Shown here: positions 54,802-64,000 of the stretch, piece after piece
How positions within the stretch are numbered: position 1 is the stretch's first letter
How the letters are laid out: every line of letters begins with the position of its first letter
Source of the DNA: Eurosta solidaginis
Taxonomy: Eukaryota > Arthropoda > Insecta > Diptera > Tephritidae
NCBI RefSeq assembly: GCF_040869045.1
Contig: NC_090322.1
Span: 244,117,148 to 244,181,147 of the forward strand
Reading direction: 5' to 3'
Length of the DNA stretch: 64,000 nt
The notes under the pieces: model-generated
What the model saw: only the letters and a program-made list of their open reading frames with translations
Database searches by the model: none
Told to the model about the DNA's origin: nothing
Translations under genes and position numbers: made by a program

Positions 54802-55625
54802 GTATATATATATAAAAAAAAAATAGAAAAAACAATTAGTTGAAAATTTTCAAAGAAGTAAAACACAAAATTAAAATAATAACCGTTTTTAAATCAATGA
54901 ATGAAAATTAAATGAACTAAAATGAAATTATATAAATTAAACCAATGCAAAAATTTATAAAATTCCAATAAATTAAAAAAGTAAACAAAAAATTATAGAA
55001 ATTAAAGCAATTAAATAAAAATAATGAAAAAATAGTAAAAAATTTAAAAAAATATTATTTAATAAACTAAAAGAAATAAAAGTGTTTATAGAATTTATAT
55101 AAATACTGTGAAAAATTATCTTTAAAAAAAATTAAATTTAAAATATATTAAACAAAAAACTTAAAAATTTATAATAAAAATCGTTAATTTATTTTAATTA
55201 GTTAAGATAAATGAAATAAATAAATAACAAAAAGACAAAAACTATATGAAAAAATAAAACTACAAAATTATGAACACATACATTTAAATATAGAAAAAAA
55301 AACTTCCTATATTAAAAAAATTTAAATTAAAAAATGGAAACTAACAAAAAAAAAAACATAAAGCTTGAATAAAATAATAATAAATAAAATAAACGTAGAA
55401 GCGTCATAAAAAGAAATAAAAAGCAAAATTAAAAAAAAAAATAAAGTTTAACAAACTAAATAAAAGAAACTACACAGTATAAAAAAAATAAAGCAAGTAA
55501 AAACCGCTATATTTAAAGGAAATATATTGTATTAAAAAAAATAAAAATAAGTTAAAATCAAAAATGGAATATGTAAAAAACCTAAAAACTCATTTTAGGA
55601 AAGGAAAATGTAAAAAAGGGAATAG
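54802..55625. repeat. A-rich low-complexity block (continuation)
   Basis: AAATAAAA/TTAAAA-type sequence with very little C or G on the plus strand, as at 53640-54173 and 3430-4965. No genes. Confidence 0.75.
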
Positions 55626-55732
55626 CCTTTTGTAAATTTTTAATGATCTTGGATTTAATTGTCTGTTCATGTTTTACTGTCGTAAAATTTTATGAGTTTT
55701 AGACGCATTGCACAATCATTTTTTTATTGTAT

Positions 55733-56164
55733 TGTGACGAATATTAGCAACACTAATGGATACTATCATCTATAAGCCAATATAAGCATTGACTTGTATG
55801 CACATCAATAAATCAACCATTATGTCTATACATATGTCCATACAAAGAGCGGAGAGCACAAACACATGCATATATCTGAGATACTCCCAAAAGTAGGCAA
55901 TAATTTGTACAAGTATCACTCACATATACACGCGCATATGAGAAGCTATAAACGTAGTTATAGCTGGTAACTAACTAGTAAATTCTAGAAATAGAAGCGC
56001 CTAGAAATATGCCAACGATTTAAGCAAGCTATCAGTTGCGAAGTATAAGTGTTATTGTGAAGTACCTTAATCAAGGCCATTTTGCATAATTGAATAGTGG
56101 AGTTATTTATTCAACATTTTAGTGATTCGAACGGAATAAGCGGAATTGCAGCAAATTCGTTACA
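55733..56164 (+). mobile_element. LTR, probably solo, same family as 36909-37388
   Basis: Starts TGTGACGAATATTAGCAACA and ends GCAAATTCGTTACA. Internally it shares GTGAAGTACSTTA, TTATTCAACA and GGAATAAGCGGAATT with the LTR at 36909-37388. No primer-binding site or coding sequence follows, so it looks like a recombined solo LTR. The flanks (GTAT and CTAT) match only in three of four positions. Confidence 0.65.
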
Positions 56165-57377
56165 CTATTTTATTACTGATAAATATACATACATATATTT
56201 GAACAGACGTTATATAGATGAACAGGCGATTATCACCCATTATTATAGTTTCGTTTTCATTGAAACTTTATAAATTAACAGTTGGCATCTTTTTATTACA
56301 ATTGTCAGTAGCACACAGCATTGAAGAAATCAGAAAGAAGTTTAATTTGTCCATAGAGTCCATCTTCTAACCGCTTATATAGCTTCCGAATCTGAAGCGT
56401 ACTAACCAAACTTAACCCAGAATTAAATTTACAATTTGCACCTAATATGTTTAATTAGATCACTGAAAATAAAAGATAAATTATGCTACTCACTGTGAGT
56501 TATTTCCAATCTCACGAGTTTTAGCTGCGTCTGCTACAATTTCGGTTGTCCAACTGAACTTCCTTACAAACGAATGCATTTATTACACAACTACAATCGC
56601 TAAGTTAATTTCTTCAGGTGTAAAAGCACAGCAAAAATCAATTGAGTGAAAATAAAAGTAGTAGAGATAAAACAATTTGAAAACAAATTTCAGCATGTGC
56701 ATACAAAGTACGTGAGATTTGCGGTTAAGATGCGCCCACGTGAGTGCTTCACCGCCCACATACTACATACTTACTTAAGTACAAAAAGAAAAAAGATTAA
56801 AAAATACTGGAAAGGGTTGATGAAGTGGTTTTTCACTGCACATTTATTATTTTTTATTGCTAACTTTTGTTGTTGTCATTGTGTATGTTAAGAACTGACT
56901 CAAGATTGTTCTTTTATGAAGTGACGAAAATAAAAATATATATTTTTTTTTTAAATGTGCATAAGTGAATTCAAGGGCCTTGAAGGACTAGCACGGCATA
57001 GTATGTGGGGATATGAATCTAGCAATACCAGTTTTAAATCCTTATTTCTATTTCATTCTTGCATTGCGACATTTGAATATTTAATTTTATATGAAATCAA
57101 GCGTAGCAACATTCGATTTCCTTTTTCCCTAATGCCTATTTTTACTTTATGCATTCATACAATGGAGCAAGTGAAGCATGCAAAAAAGAAAATATCTTCG
57201 AATGATGCGAAATATTATATACCCAATTTCGGGCTCTAGCAATTCATTGACCAATGAAAAAAGGCCAAGTACTTGTGAAGTGCGAGAAGAAATCAATATA
57301 TCATCCACTTTGTTATCGATAGCAAGTAAATAAAAAAAAAAAAATAAAGAAATAAATAATAAAGTAAATAAATGTCA
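56165..57377. other. No recognisable gene
   Basis: AT-rich intronic DNA. The open frames at 56646-56891 and 56955-57239 lack any domain or splice support. Confidence 0.4.
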
Positions 57378-57558
57378 GGCACGATAACCTCCGAAGGGAT
57401 TTAAGGCCGAGCTTCTCTTCCAATTTGCTTCGTGATCTCATTTTTTCCTACAAATTGGTGGGATGGGACCTACTTGTTTTACACCGACTATGAACGGCAT
57501 CTGCAAGGCAGATGAATATTCACTGAGAGCTTTTGATGTCAGAATTACAGTCGAAGTG
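57378..57558 (-). mobile_element. tRNA-derived SINE, 3' part only
   Basis: The minus strand shows the body and tail of the 12878-13228 SINE: CTGCCTTGCAGATGCCG, AAAACAAGTAGGTCCCATCC and the CAAATTGGAAGAGAAGCTCG and CCTTCGGAGGTTATCG tail. The tRNA-like head is absent. Confidence 0.75.
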
Positions 57559-57559
57559 A

Positions 57560-58020
57560 TTGCCAAACAGAGATAGGATAGGAAAAGAGGCATGAAAAGT
57601 GGACGGGAAAATGAAAAGGATAAAAATAATGATAGTATGAGAATAATGAGAGATGAGGAAAGGAGGAGTGAGATCAACAGAAGGAGGGGGCAGTATTAAA
57701 AGAGATACTGAGAAGGAGAGAAAGATAAAGAAAGAAAGAATAATAGAGTATGATGAAAAGATTAAGAGAGAGCGAAATATAGGCCATTAGAGCAAAAATA
57801 AGGGAGACCAAGTGAGGGATTATTCGAGCAATCTTAAGAGGGAGGAAATAGTGTGAATACGAGTGAAGGCAAGATCAAGAAATTATGGAGAGGGCTATTC
57901 CAATAAGCCGTTGAAATATGGGTTGAAAAATAGATATTAAAATAGACGGATCAGTAGGAATAGATGATGCGACAGAATTATAGATATGATAGAATGATGG
58001 TTAGGCGAACGTGCTTACCG
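57560..58020. repeat. Purine-rich degenerate AGAGA tract, part 1
   Basis: The plus strand is dominated by A and G (GATGAGGAAAGGAGGAGTGAG, AGAAGGAGAGAAAGATAAAG). The same character resumes at 58300-58580 beyond the inserted SINE-like element. It resembles the purine-rich tail of the Helitron at 18395-18540. Confidence 0.6.
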
Positions 58021-58021
58021 A

Positions 58022-58297
58022 ACAGAGAAAATATACGTTTTAGCTAAGGCAACTTATAGCTTCTCCAACCTGGTTGTCAATCTAATTTACCCGCGGCGAA
58101 TCCTGATGTTCTATATGGAAAGAAGGGGTTGTATGACGTAATAGGTGCGTGGTCATATCAAATCCCTCCCGAGATGGCCGGGTTAGTGCTTTAATGGTGC
58201 GGCATTTCGGAGCGTACCGGATTAATATCGTACAAAAGACCATCAATATCAATAAAACTACTCAAAACCTTTTGGTAGTCTCCTTATCGCTACAAGA
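58022..58297 (+). mobile_element. SINE-like retroelement, copy 4
   Basis: Plus-strand copy of the 1095-1500 family, 5'-truncated. Landmarks are AGCTTCTCCAACCTGGTTGTCA, CCCGCGGCGAATCC, GATGGCCGGGTTAGTGC, CGTACCGGATTAATATCGTAC and the 3' hairpin region, ending CTTATCGCTACAAG. The (CAA)n tail is nearly lost. It separates two halves of a purine-rich tract. Confidence 0.7.
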
Positions 58298-58299
58298 AA

Positions 58300-58580
58300 A
58301 AAGAAGAGAGCGAGATTAAGAGACTGAAATAGCAAAGTTTAGAGAGAGTGTAAGGCAGTCAAATCAAGAGAGAGATTAACAGAGCGATATTAAAAGGAGA
58401 GCGAGCCAGATTAATAGAGAGGGAGAAAGTGTTACCAAGCGAGAGAAATATTCATATTAAGAGGGTGTGAGAGCGATAGCAAAGATTAAGAGCAATAAAG
58501 AGAGCGAAATTGAGAAAAAAGGAGAGAAATTAGAAGAAAAAGAAAAACAGAAAGAGGGAGATATATAAAATGAGCGAAAA
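58300..58580. repeat. Purine-rich degenerate AGAGA tract, part 2
   Basis: AGAGAGCGAGATTAAGAGAC-like units continue the tract interrupted by the SINE-like element. No gene. Confidence 0.6.
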
Positions 58581-58986
58581 ATGGGCTGTGGTGGTAGTGA
58601 GTATGTGAGGAAAAGGTATAGCGTATTGGAAACGCCAACTGTAGAAAATATTCCATATTTATATATTTTTTCGATTCAATTTATATTACATCACGCGCAA
58701 CTTGGTATAAAAAAAATCTCAAGAAAAACTAGTATGGCCGCTCTATTCACATGTAAATTTGTGCAAAATGAATGTGAATTCCCAAATTTGTTCGGGCATG
58801 ACGCAAAGGAAATGTGTCTCAGCTCGTTTACACATGTACAAATGTATCTCGTATGGTATTGATGACGTGTCACTTTATCTATCTGCCGCAACCGCAATTG
58901 CAACGTTTTTGGGTCAATAAACAGTGTTCAACATGGCACTATGAGCTGCACACAAATTGTAACGAGCTATATTTTGTTTCCATTTG
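58581..58986. other. No recognisable feature
   Basis: Short intronic stretch. The overlapping frames at 58581-58903 have no domain signal. Confidence 0.4.
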
Positions 58987-59933
58987 TATACCTTTCATGA
59001 ACATGAAATGGTATATTAACTTTGGTCCGATCTTTGTAACGTTGAGAAATATAGAGGATAGACTTACCATTAAGTATACCGAATTGATCAGGGCGACGAG
59101 CTGAGTTGATATAGCCATGTCCGTCTGTCTGTTTGAACGCAAACTAGTCCCTCAAATTTTGAGATATCTCAATGAAATTTGGCACAAGGATGTATTTTTG
59201 TATTATATTAGACATTTGTCAGATCCGGTAGGGTCGGACCACTATAACATATATCTCCCATACAACCGATCGTTCAGATAAGACGATTTTGGTCATTCCT
59301 GCCGCAATTTAGAAAGTATAAACGTGAAACTCGGTGATATATATTCTAATATATCATAGAAGATATCCTGAAAAAATCACTTTGATCGGAGCTATATGTA
59401 GCATATATCCCATACAACCGATCGTTCATATAGAAAGATTTTTGGCAATTTCTCCCTTAATTTCCAATATAAAAACGTTAAACTTGGTGATATATATTCT
59501 AATATATCATAGAAGATTTCATGAAAAATTATTTCGATCGGAGCTAAATATAATATATATCCCATACAACCGATCGTTCAGATAGAAAGATTTTTAACCA
59601 TTTCTCCCTTAATTTCCAATATAAAGACGTGAAACTTAGTGATATATATTCTAATATATCATAGAAGATTTCCTGTAAAAATCATTTTGATCGGAGCTAT
59701 ATATAATATATATCCCATACAACCGATCGTTCAGATAAGGGGGTTCTTTGCCATTTTTTATTTTATATTTATCGTAAAAATTGTTTAGGTATGTACATCT
59801 GTTCACTATATATTTCTTATCTTATACATGCGATTATTTGGAGATTACGAACGGGATAAGATTATTGTTCAGCCCCATTCATGAAAGTATGAAGTCTTCG
59901 GCACATCCGAAGACAGTCCCGTCCTTACTTGTT
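58987..59933 (+). mobile_element. Helentron-like element, TATACCTTTCATGAAC family, copy 3 (complete)
   Basis: Left edge TATACCTTTCATGAACATGA; inverted counterpart CCCATTCATGAAAG near 59874-59887; 3' hairpin GTCTTCGGCACATCCGAAGAC; terminus GTCCTTACTTGTT. It has about four ~150-bp units and a short GTCTGTCTG microsatellite. It is the best copy for defining the family's ends. Confidence 0.82.
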
Positions 59934-60889
59934 TTCATTCTGATTTGATCTGCATTTGCACACACAGATAGACACTCATGCGAAAATGTTCTTGCAAGCA
60001 TATGCTGCCCGGGTGCTCATTTCATTGTACACTTCATCAACATTGAAGTGAATTTACGATTTCGTTTGTTCGTTTCGTACTTTTTGTTGTAAACGCAGCT
60101 CAGCTGATTTGTGTTTGTGATATTTCCTGTTCTTTTTTTCTGGTTCTCTTCCTGTTTTCCCATGTTGTTTATCTGATTTATATGCGTAAAGTTTGGCTCT
60201 GCGCCGCAAAGTATGCAAAATGTTGGTTTGCTGCAAGCGGTTGGTCGGTTATTTGCTCGTTGATTAAATTCACGCCGCGCGTACAATATTTATTGTGTTG
60301 TTTGTTCGTATGTGTAATGTCTCTCATGTGTGTATGTAAACGTGAAGAAAGCCTGTAATGGATGCCTATAAATCACGCTTGTTAATATGAAGTCAATCAG
60401 GCCTTTGATAAACGTTGATTAAGAAAATATTACGCAATTTATATGGTATGAAAAGTGTCGATCAAACGATTTTGCACTTTTGTGTCCTCTTCTCATACTT
60501 ATTGAACTGTTAATGTAGTTCTTCTCAGGCTATCCATTTTCTTTGTTGATTTATTTTACCCTATAACCTTTTCGAAACGCTTAACTTTTGTCGTATCGAG
60601 TCTTTGAAAACTGACATGCAAAGTAGAAGTGGCGTCCAACTTTCGGTGAAACGCCTAATTTTTGTGTCGTATCTTTGAAAACAAATTCATGAGCTACATT
60701 AGGTGCCAATCGTAGGGATCTTCTAAGGAAAATGGTGACAATTGCCTCAAAAGGAAAGTTGGAATGGTGCCCCAAAAGAATAGTCGGAACGGGCTCGGTA
60801 AATAATCTTGTGATGTAGTAGGTGTAAATTACGACTCTCTGCATTATCGAGAGTCGCCCAACTCATCTGCTCTTAGCAACTGTTATTAT
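59934..60889. other. No recognisable gene
   Basis: Intronic DNA. The minus-strand frames 60017-60286 and 60581-60844 show no domain or splice evidence. Confidence 0.4.
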
Positions 60890-61389
60890 TTGCCTGAATG
60901 CTTTGGTTAGATTAAAATTGATTGGGCTACAAAACTATAAATAAGAAGTTCAATTTTCTGGAACTTACGATTTTTTCGAATTTTTTTTTGAGATTAGTTT
61001 GAATAGTTTAAATTACAAAATTCATACAAATTTTTTCTTCAGTTATCGAAAATAAAGAAAGTTGAATTTAGTTGACGATATTTGATCAAACTTGTAGCAA
61101 TAACAAATATATTAATATGTACACTTATTTCTTCACGACTCTTTAACACTATTGGGTACAATGAAGAAAAAAATTAAAGGTTTGAGTACTTTTAAACTTT
61201 CTTAAATAGTGCAGAAATCCTCCCGAAATAGTGCTGAAATACTCCGGAGGATGTCTCGAAATGATCTTCAACACAATCCTGAAGCAGACCAGAAATGACG
61301 CCGAAAATAATTTCGAAACGATCTTGGAACAGTCCCGAACTGATCCAGAAATAGTCTTTAAATTATCTTTAAAGAATATCTTAAGGACA

Positions 61390-61421
<32 letters not shown>

Positions 61422-61765
61422 ATCCCGGTATAATCTCGAAGTTATTAAAATAATATCCGGAAATAGTACCCAAACAATCCCGAAATAATTCTGTAATATT
61501 CTTAAATTTAAATTATCCCAAAAAGACCCCAAAATAATCCGGAATTTAAATGTGCTCGCGCGCATTCCGAAAATCATCCCGAGTTAGTCCTGGAATTAAC
61601 ACTAAAAAATTTCAAAATTATCCCGGCGAAGTCTTGGTTCCATCCCGAAACAGACTTAAAATGAGTTAGATCGAGAAACAATCCGGAAAGTGTACCGAAA
61701 GTCCTGAAATGAAAATTATCCCGAAAATAATGCTGAAACAATCACGTAGTAGTCCCAAAAACAAT
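60890..61765. repeat. Composite unknown repeat with CCCGAAATAATCC minisatellite
   Basis: The left part (GGTTAGATTAAAATTGATTGGGC, TTTTTTCGAATTTTTTTTTGAGA, AGTTGACGATATTTGATCAAAC) matches 39615-39645, 46340-46370 and 44080-44100. From about 61195 to 61765 a degenerate ~15-bp array (TCCCGAAATAGTGCTGAAAT) follows, interrupted by a poly(A) run at 61390-61410. The open frames 61149-61577 on both strands are products of the array. Confidence 0.65.
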
Positions 61766-63660
61766 ACTCAAATGCTTATTTTATTTATGTATTTATTTAT
61801 TACGACTCTAAGGGCCTAGTTCAAAAGCTTAAAAATATGATTGCATTAAAGGTGATCTCGGAACAGTCTTGAATTTATCCACAAAAGATATCTAAAGTAT
61901 ACTGAACTCAACTAAGTCTGTCACAATAGTTTATTAAAAAAAATAGTTCTTGAAACTCATCACAGGTCTGTCAATATACAAACGAAATTGGGAACCTCCA
62001 GTGAATAAAGTTGCGGCATTTTTCATATAATAGAAGCGAAACTTTTATCAAAAACGTTGTTTCGTAAGAACGCCGTTGAAAACTTTCATTGGAGATATGA
62101 CTAGCGCCCAACATTGGGCGTAGTATTGATCCTAGCTCACGGAGTGCGCCTTTTTACCAATATTCTAGAAGATATTCGTAGAAAAATCTTAATCGGAAAA
62201 CAATGTATATCACAACAGATATTTCGAAGAGTAGCAACGAGCGCCTAGAGTTGAACAGTCAAGTTGTCTAAGCAATAAAGTTAATTTGAGAAAAACAGAA
62301 AACTAAACATAAATGCAGGGAAGGCCACCAAAACTCGAAAGTCAAACACGAGGTTCATGAAGTATAGTTAACGTGATTTCTTGTCTTGTATTTTTCACAA
62401 GGGCAGCTATAAATGTAACGACGGCATACTTCAGCGTCGTACGAGGTATCTCCTAGTGGTAGCATAGCTCACTCTCCAAAATGAATAAAACGAAAATTTT
62501 TTAATTTCATTAAATGTACATGTTTAAGCAGTCATGTATGTAGGGATGGTGCAGAATAAATTATTTCAAGCGTTTAACTGAAACATGATTTACAATATTT
62601 TTCACGTAAATAAACTTTTTTACCCACTTCTGTCTGTTCTCAGATGTTACAATTAAACATATGTATGTATTTGATTTATATGAATAAAAACGATGATTTT
62701 CATACGTACGCATTATTACTTTTACGTTTCGTATTTCGATTATGGTTTTTAATATGTTGTAAATGGCAGGTTGCACTTAAAAAGTGCCCACCATTATCTG
62801 CATGCAGCATGTGGGCTTTCAATTCCCCAACTGTGGTGTTGTTAATATTCCCCGGTGATAATTTTCCTTTTCTCACTTTGTTCTCGGCTTTTTTTTATTG
62901 CTATGAACAATGGAAATACATAAATTTGTGAAAGTGTGCTGCAAATATGCCTATCGACTGCTGTATCAGAAGCTGCTAAAGGAACATACAAATATTATTT
63001 AAAACAGCAGGGAAAAAATTAATGTTTATTTTTATATGTAACAAATTTTAGTTATGACGCATTGTGCAATAAACTGGGTAATTTAAGAGTTTGATAAGAT
63101 GAAAAGAACCTGAGGATAAATACTTAATTTTTACTGGATTTTAGAATGGAATGGATTTAGAATGGAATGAGATAATGCTTTATTGACACTGCAAGGGTCT
63201 TGTCTTTAAAAGACCACTACTTTCAATAATTTCAGATAGTATACTGTCTTCCGAACAGACGGACTATGTGTAAGACGAGCACATGCCTCCTGATTAGAAT
63301 TTCGCATTTAAAGTTTTATCTTGCGAGTTGCGTGAAAAAAGATGCACAAAGTCGGCGAACTGAACTGGTAAATGTACTATCGGTCACGTCCGCCTTCGAT
63401 TTCAAATCAGCTTTTTTCAACTCAGTGAAAAAACGGGGTATGCGAATTTAAGTAGCTTGTGAAAGACCTCCCCGAGCCTTTGATAACTAATTACATGAGA
63501 GAACTATTTATCTTGTGATTTCTTTAAACTAATGCTGAAAAGATAATTTTCGCAACCGTAGTACAATCTATTACAAGAGCGTTTCGTTTGCTGATCATCA
63601 TCTAGATATCATTCGATAAAAGGGCAAATAAGTTGGGTCTTACTACGCAACCGCGCCTTA
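61766..63660. other. No recognisable gene
   Basis: AT-rich sequence. AGCGCCCAACATTGGGCG at about 62103-62120 is a near-palindrome recalling a primer-binding site, but no LTR was seen beside it. The open frames 62644-62931 and 63266-63451 are not supported. Confidence 0.4.
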
Positions 63661-63665
63661 GCAGT

Positions 63666-64000
63666 AACTTTATTGTTGGGAGATAAAAGTTCTAAATTGT
63701 GAATAACTTTCCCTGTCTTCGAACCAGCATAAACAACAAAAACAAAGTCAGCCTTGAAGTAGAACTTGTTTAGACTCAATGCGCAATTGTTGTTGGGAGA
63801 TAAAAGTCCTAAATTGTGAATAACTTTCCCTGTCTTCGAACCAGCATAAACAGCAAAAACAAAGTCAGCCTTAAAGTAGAACTTGTTTGGACTCAATGCG
63901 CAATTGTTGTTGGGAGATAAAAGTCCTAAATTGTGAATAACTTTCCCTGTCTTCGAACCAGCATAAACAACAAAAACAAAGTCAGCCTTGAAGTAGAACT
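63666..64000 (-). repeat. 117-bp tandem repeat, open on the minus strand, runs off the window
   Basis: Nearly three units of exactly 117 bp (for example the GCGCAATTGTTGTTGGGAGA starts at 63781 and 63898). 117 is 39 codons, and the minus strand is open through the units, with repeats such as NKFYFKADFVFVVYAGSKTG and KVIHNLGLLSPNNNCALS. The units differ at few positions. It may be a coding repeat or, more probably, a young satellite. The array continues beyond the right edge, so its extent is unknown. Confidence 0.85.

Noticed and set aside
62095..62125. Second primer-binding-site-like sequence AGCGCCCAACATTGGGCG
   Set aside because: No LTR boundary or retroelement coding sequence lies beside it, and the match is partly due to its palindromic form.

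Overview
The window looks like intronic and flanking DNA from a higher dipteran with a large, repeat-rich, AT-rich genome, most likely a tephritid-type fruit fly. This is inferred from an Adar exon pair that reads like the Drosophila protein, fly-style short introns and splice sites, and fly-type repeats: tRNA-derived SINEs, Helitrons, DINE-1/Helentron-like elements with GTCC microsatellites, and jockey/I-type LINEs. No database search was possible, so the family and species assignment is tentative.

The only host gene I can support is Adar (double-stranded-RNA-specific adenosine deaminase), plus strand. It has two exons, 13819-13912 and 14290-14444. They encode the N-terminal MNGYSRK region and the first half of dsRNA-binding domain 1. 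The next exon, which should complete that domain, was not found in the remaining 49.5 kb. If that holds, everything from 14445 to the right edge is one giant intron.

The rest is mobile and repetitive DNA. Region by region:
- 0-1.5 kb: a decayed LINE, a pyrimidine tract and a duplicated SINE-like element.
- 3.4-5 kb: an A-rich block.
- 5.0-6.6 kb: a Helentron-like element carrying a nested LINE.
- 8.4-9.3 kb: a hAT-like non-autonomous element.
- 9.4-10.8 kb: Helitron pieces.
- 12.9 kb: a SINE with perfect target-site duplications.
- 14.5-16.2 kb: a CACTCAG-ended element and a 590-bp palindrome.
- 17.3-18.6 kb: a complete Helitron.
- 18.8 kb: a MITE.
- 19.5-22 kb: a jockey-like LINE split by a second CACTCAG element.
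- 22.1-30.3 kb: three Helentron-like elements in exact head-to-tail tandem.
- 33.6 kb: a LINE fragment.
- 36.3-37.4 kb: the 5' end of an LTR retrotransposon, apparently cut by a SINE-like element.
- 38.6-39.4 kb: two SINEs.
- 40.2-43.6 kb: a 3.4-kb DNA transposon.
- 46.5-48.5, 51 and 59 kb: further Helentron-like copies.
- 54.2 kb: a second palindrome.
- 55.7 kb: an LTR.
- 61.2 kb: a CCCGAAAT-type minisatellite.
- 63.7-64 kb: a 117-bp tandem repeat with an open frame.

The most unusual object is the element at 40176-43583. It has about 500-bp terminal inverted repeats ending in CACTGG/CCAGTG and a TTA target duplication whose removal restores the phase of the surrounding TTATCG array. Its interrupted gene encodes a protein resembling an uncharacterised, multi-copy invertebrate family. 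I propose that this family is a transposase with an RNase H-like fold. This copy is dead: it has two in-frame stops, a frameshift, and a Tyr where I expect a catalytic-type Asp.
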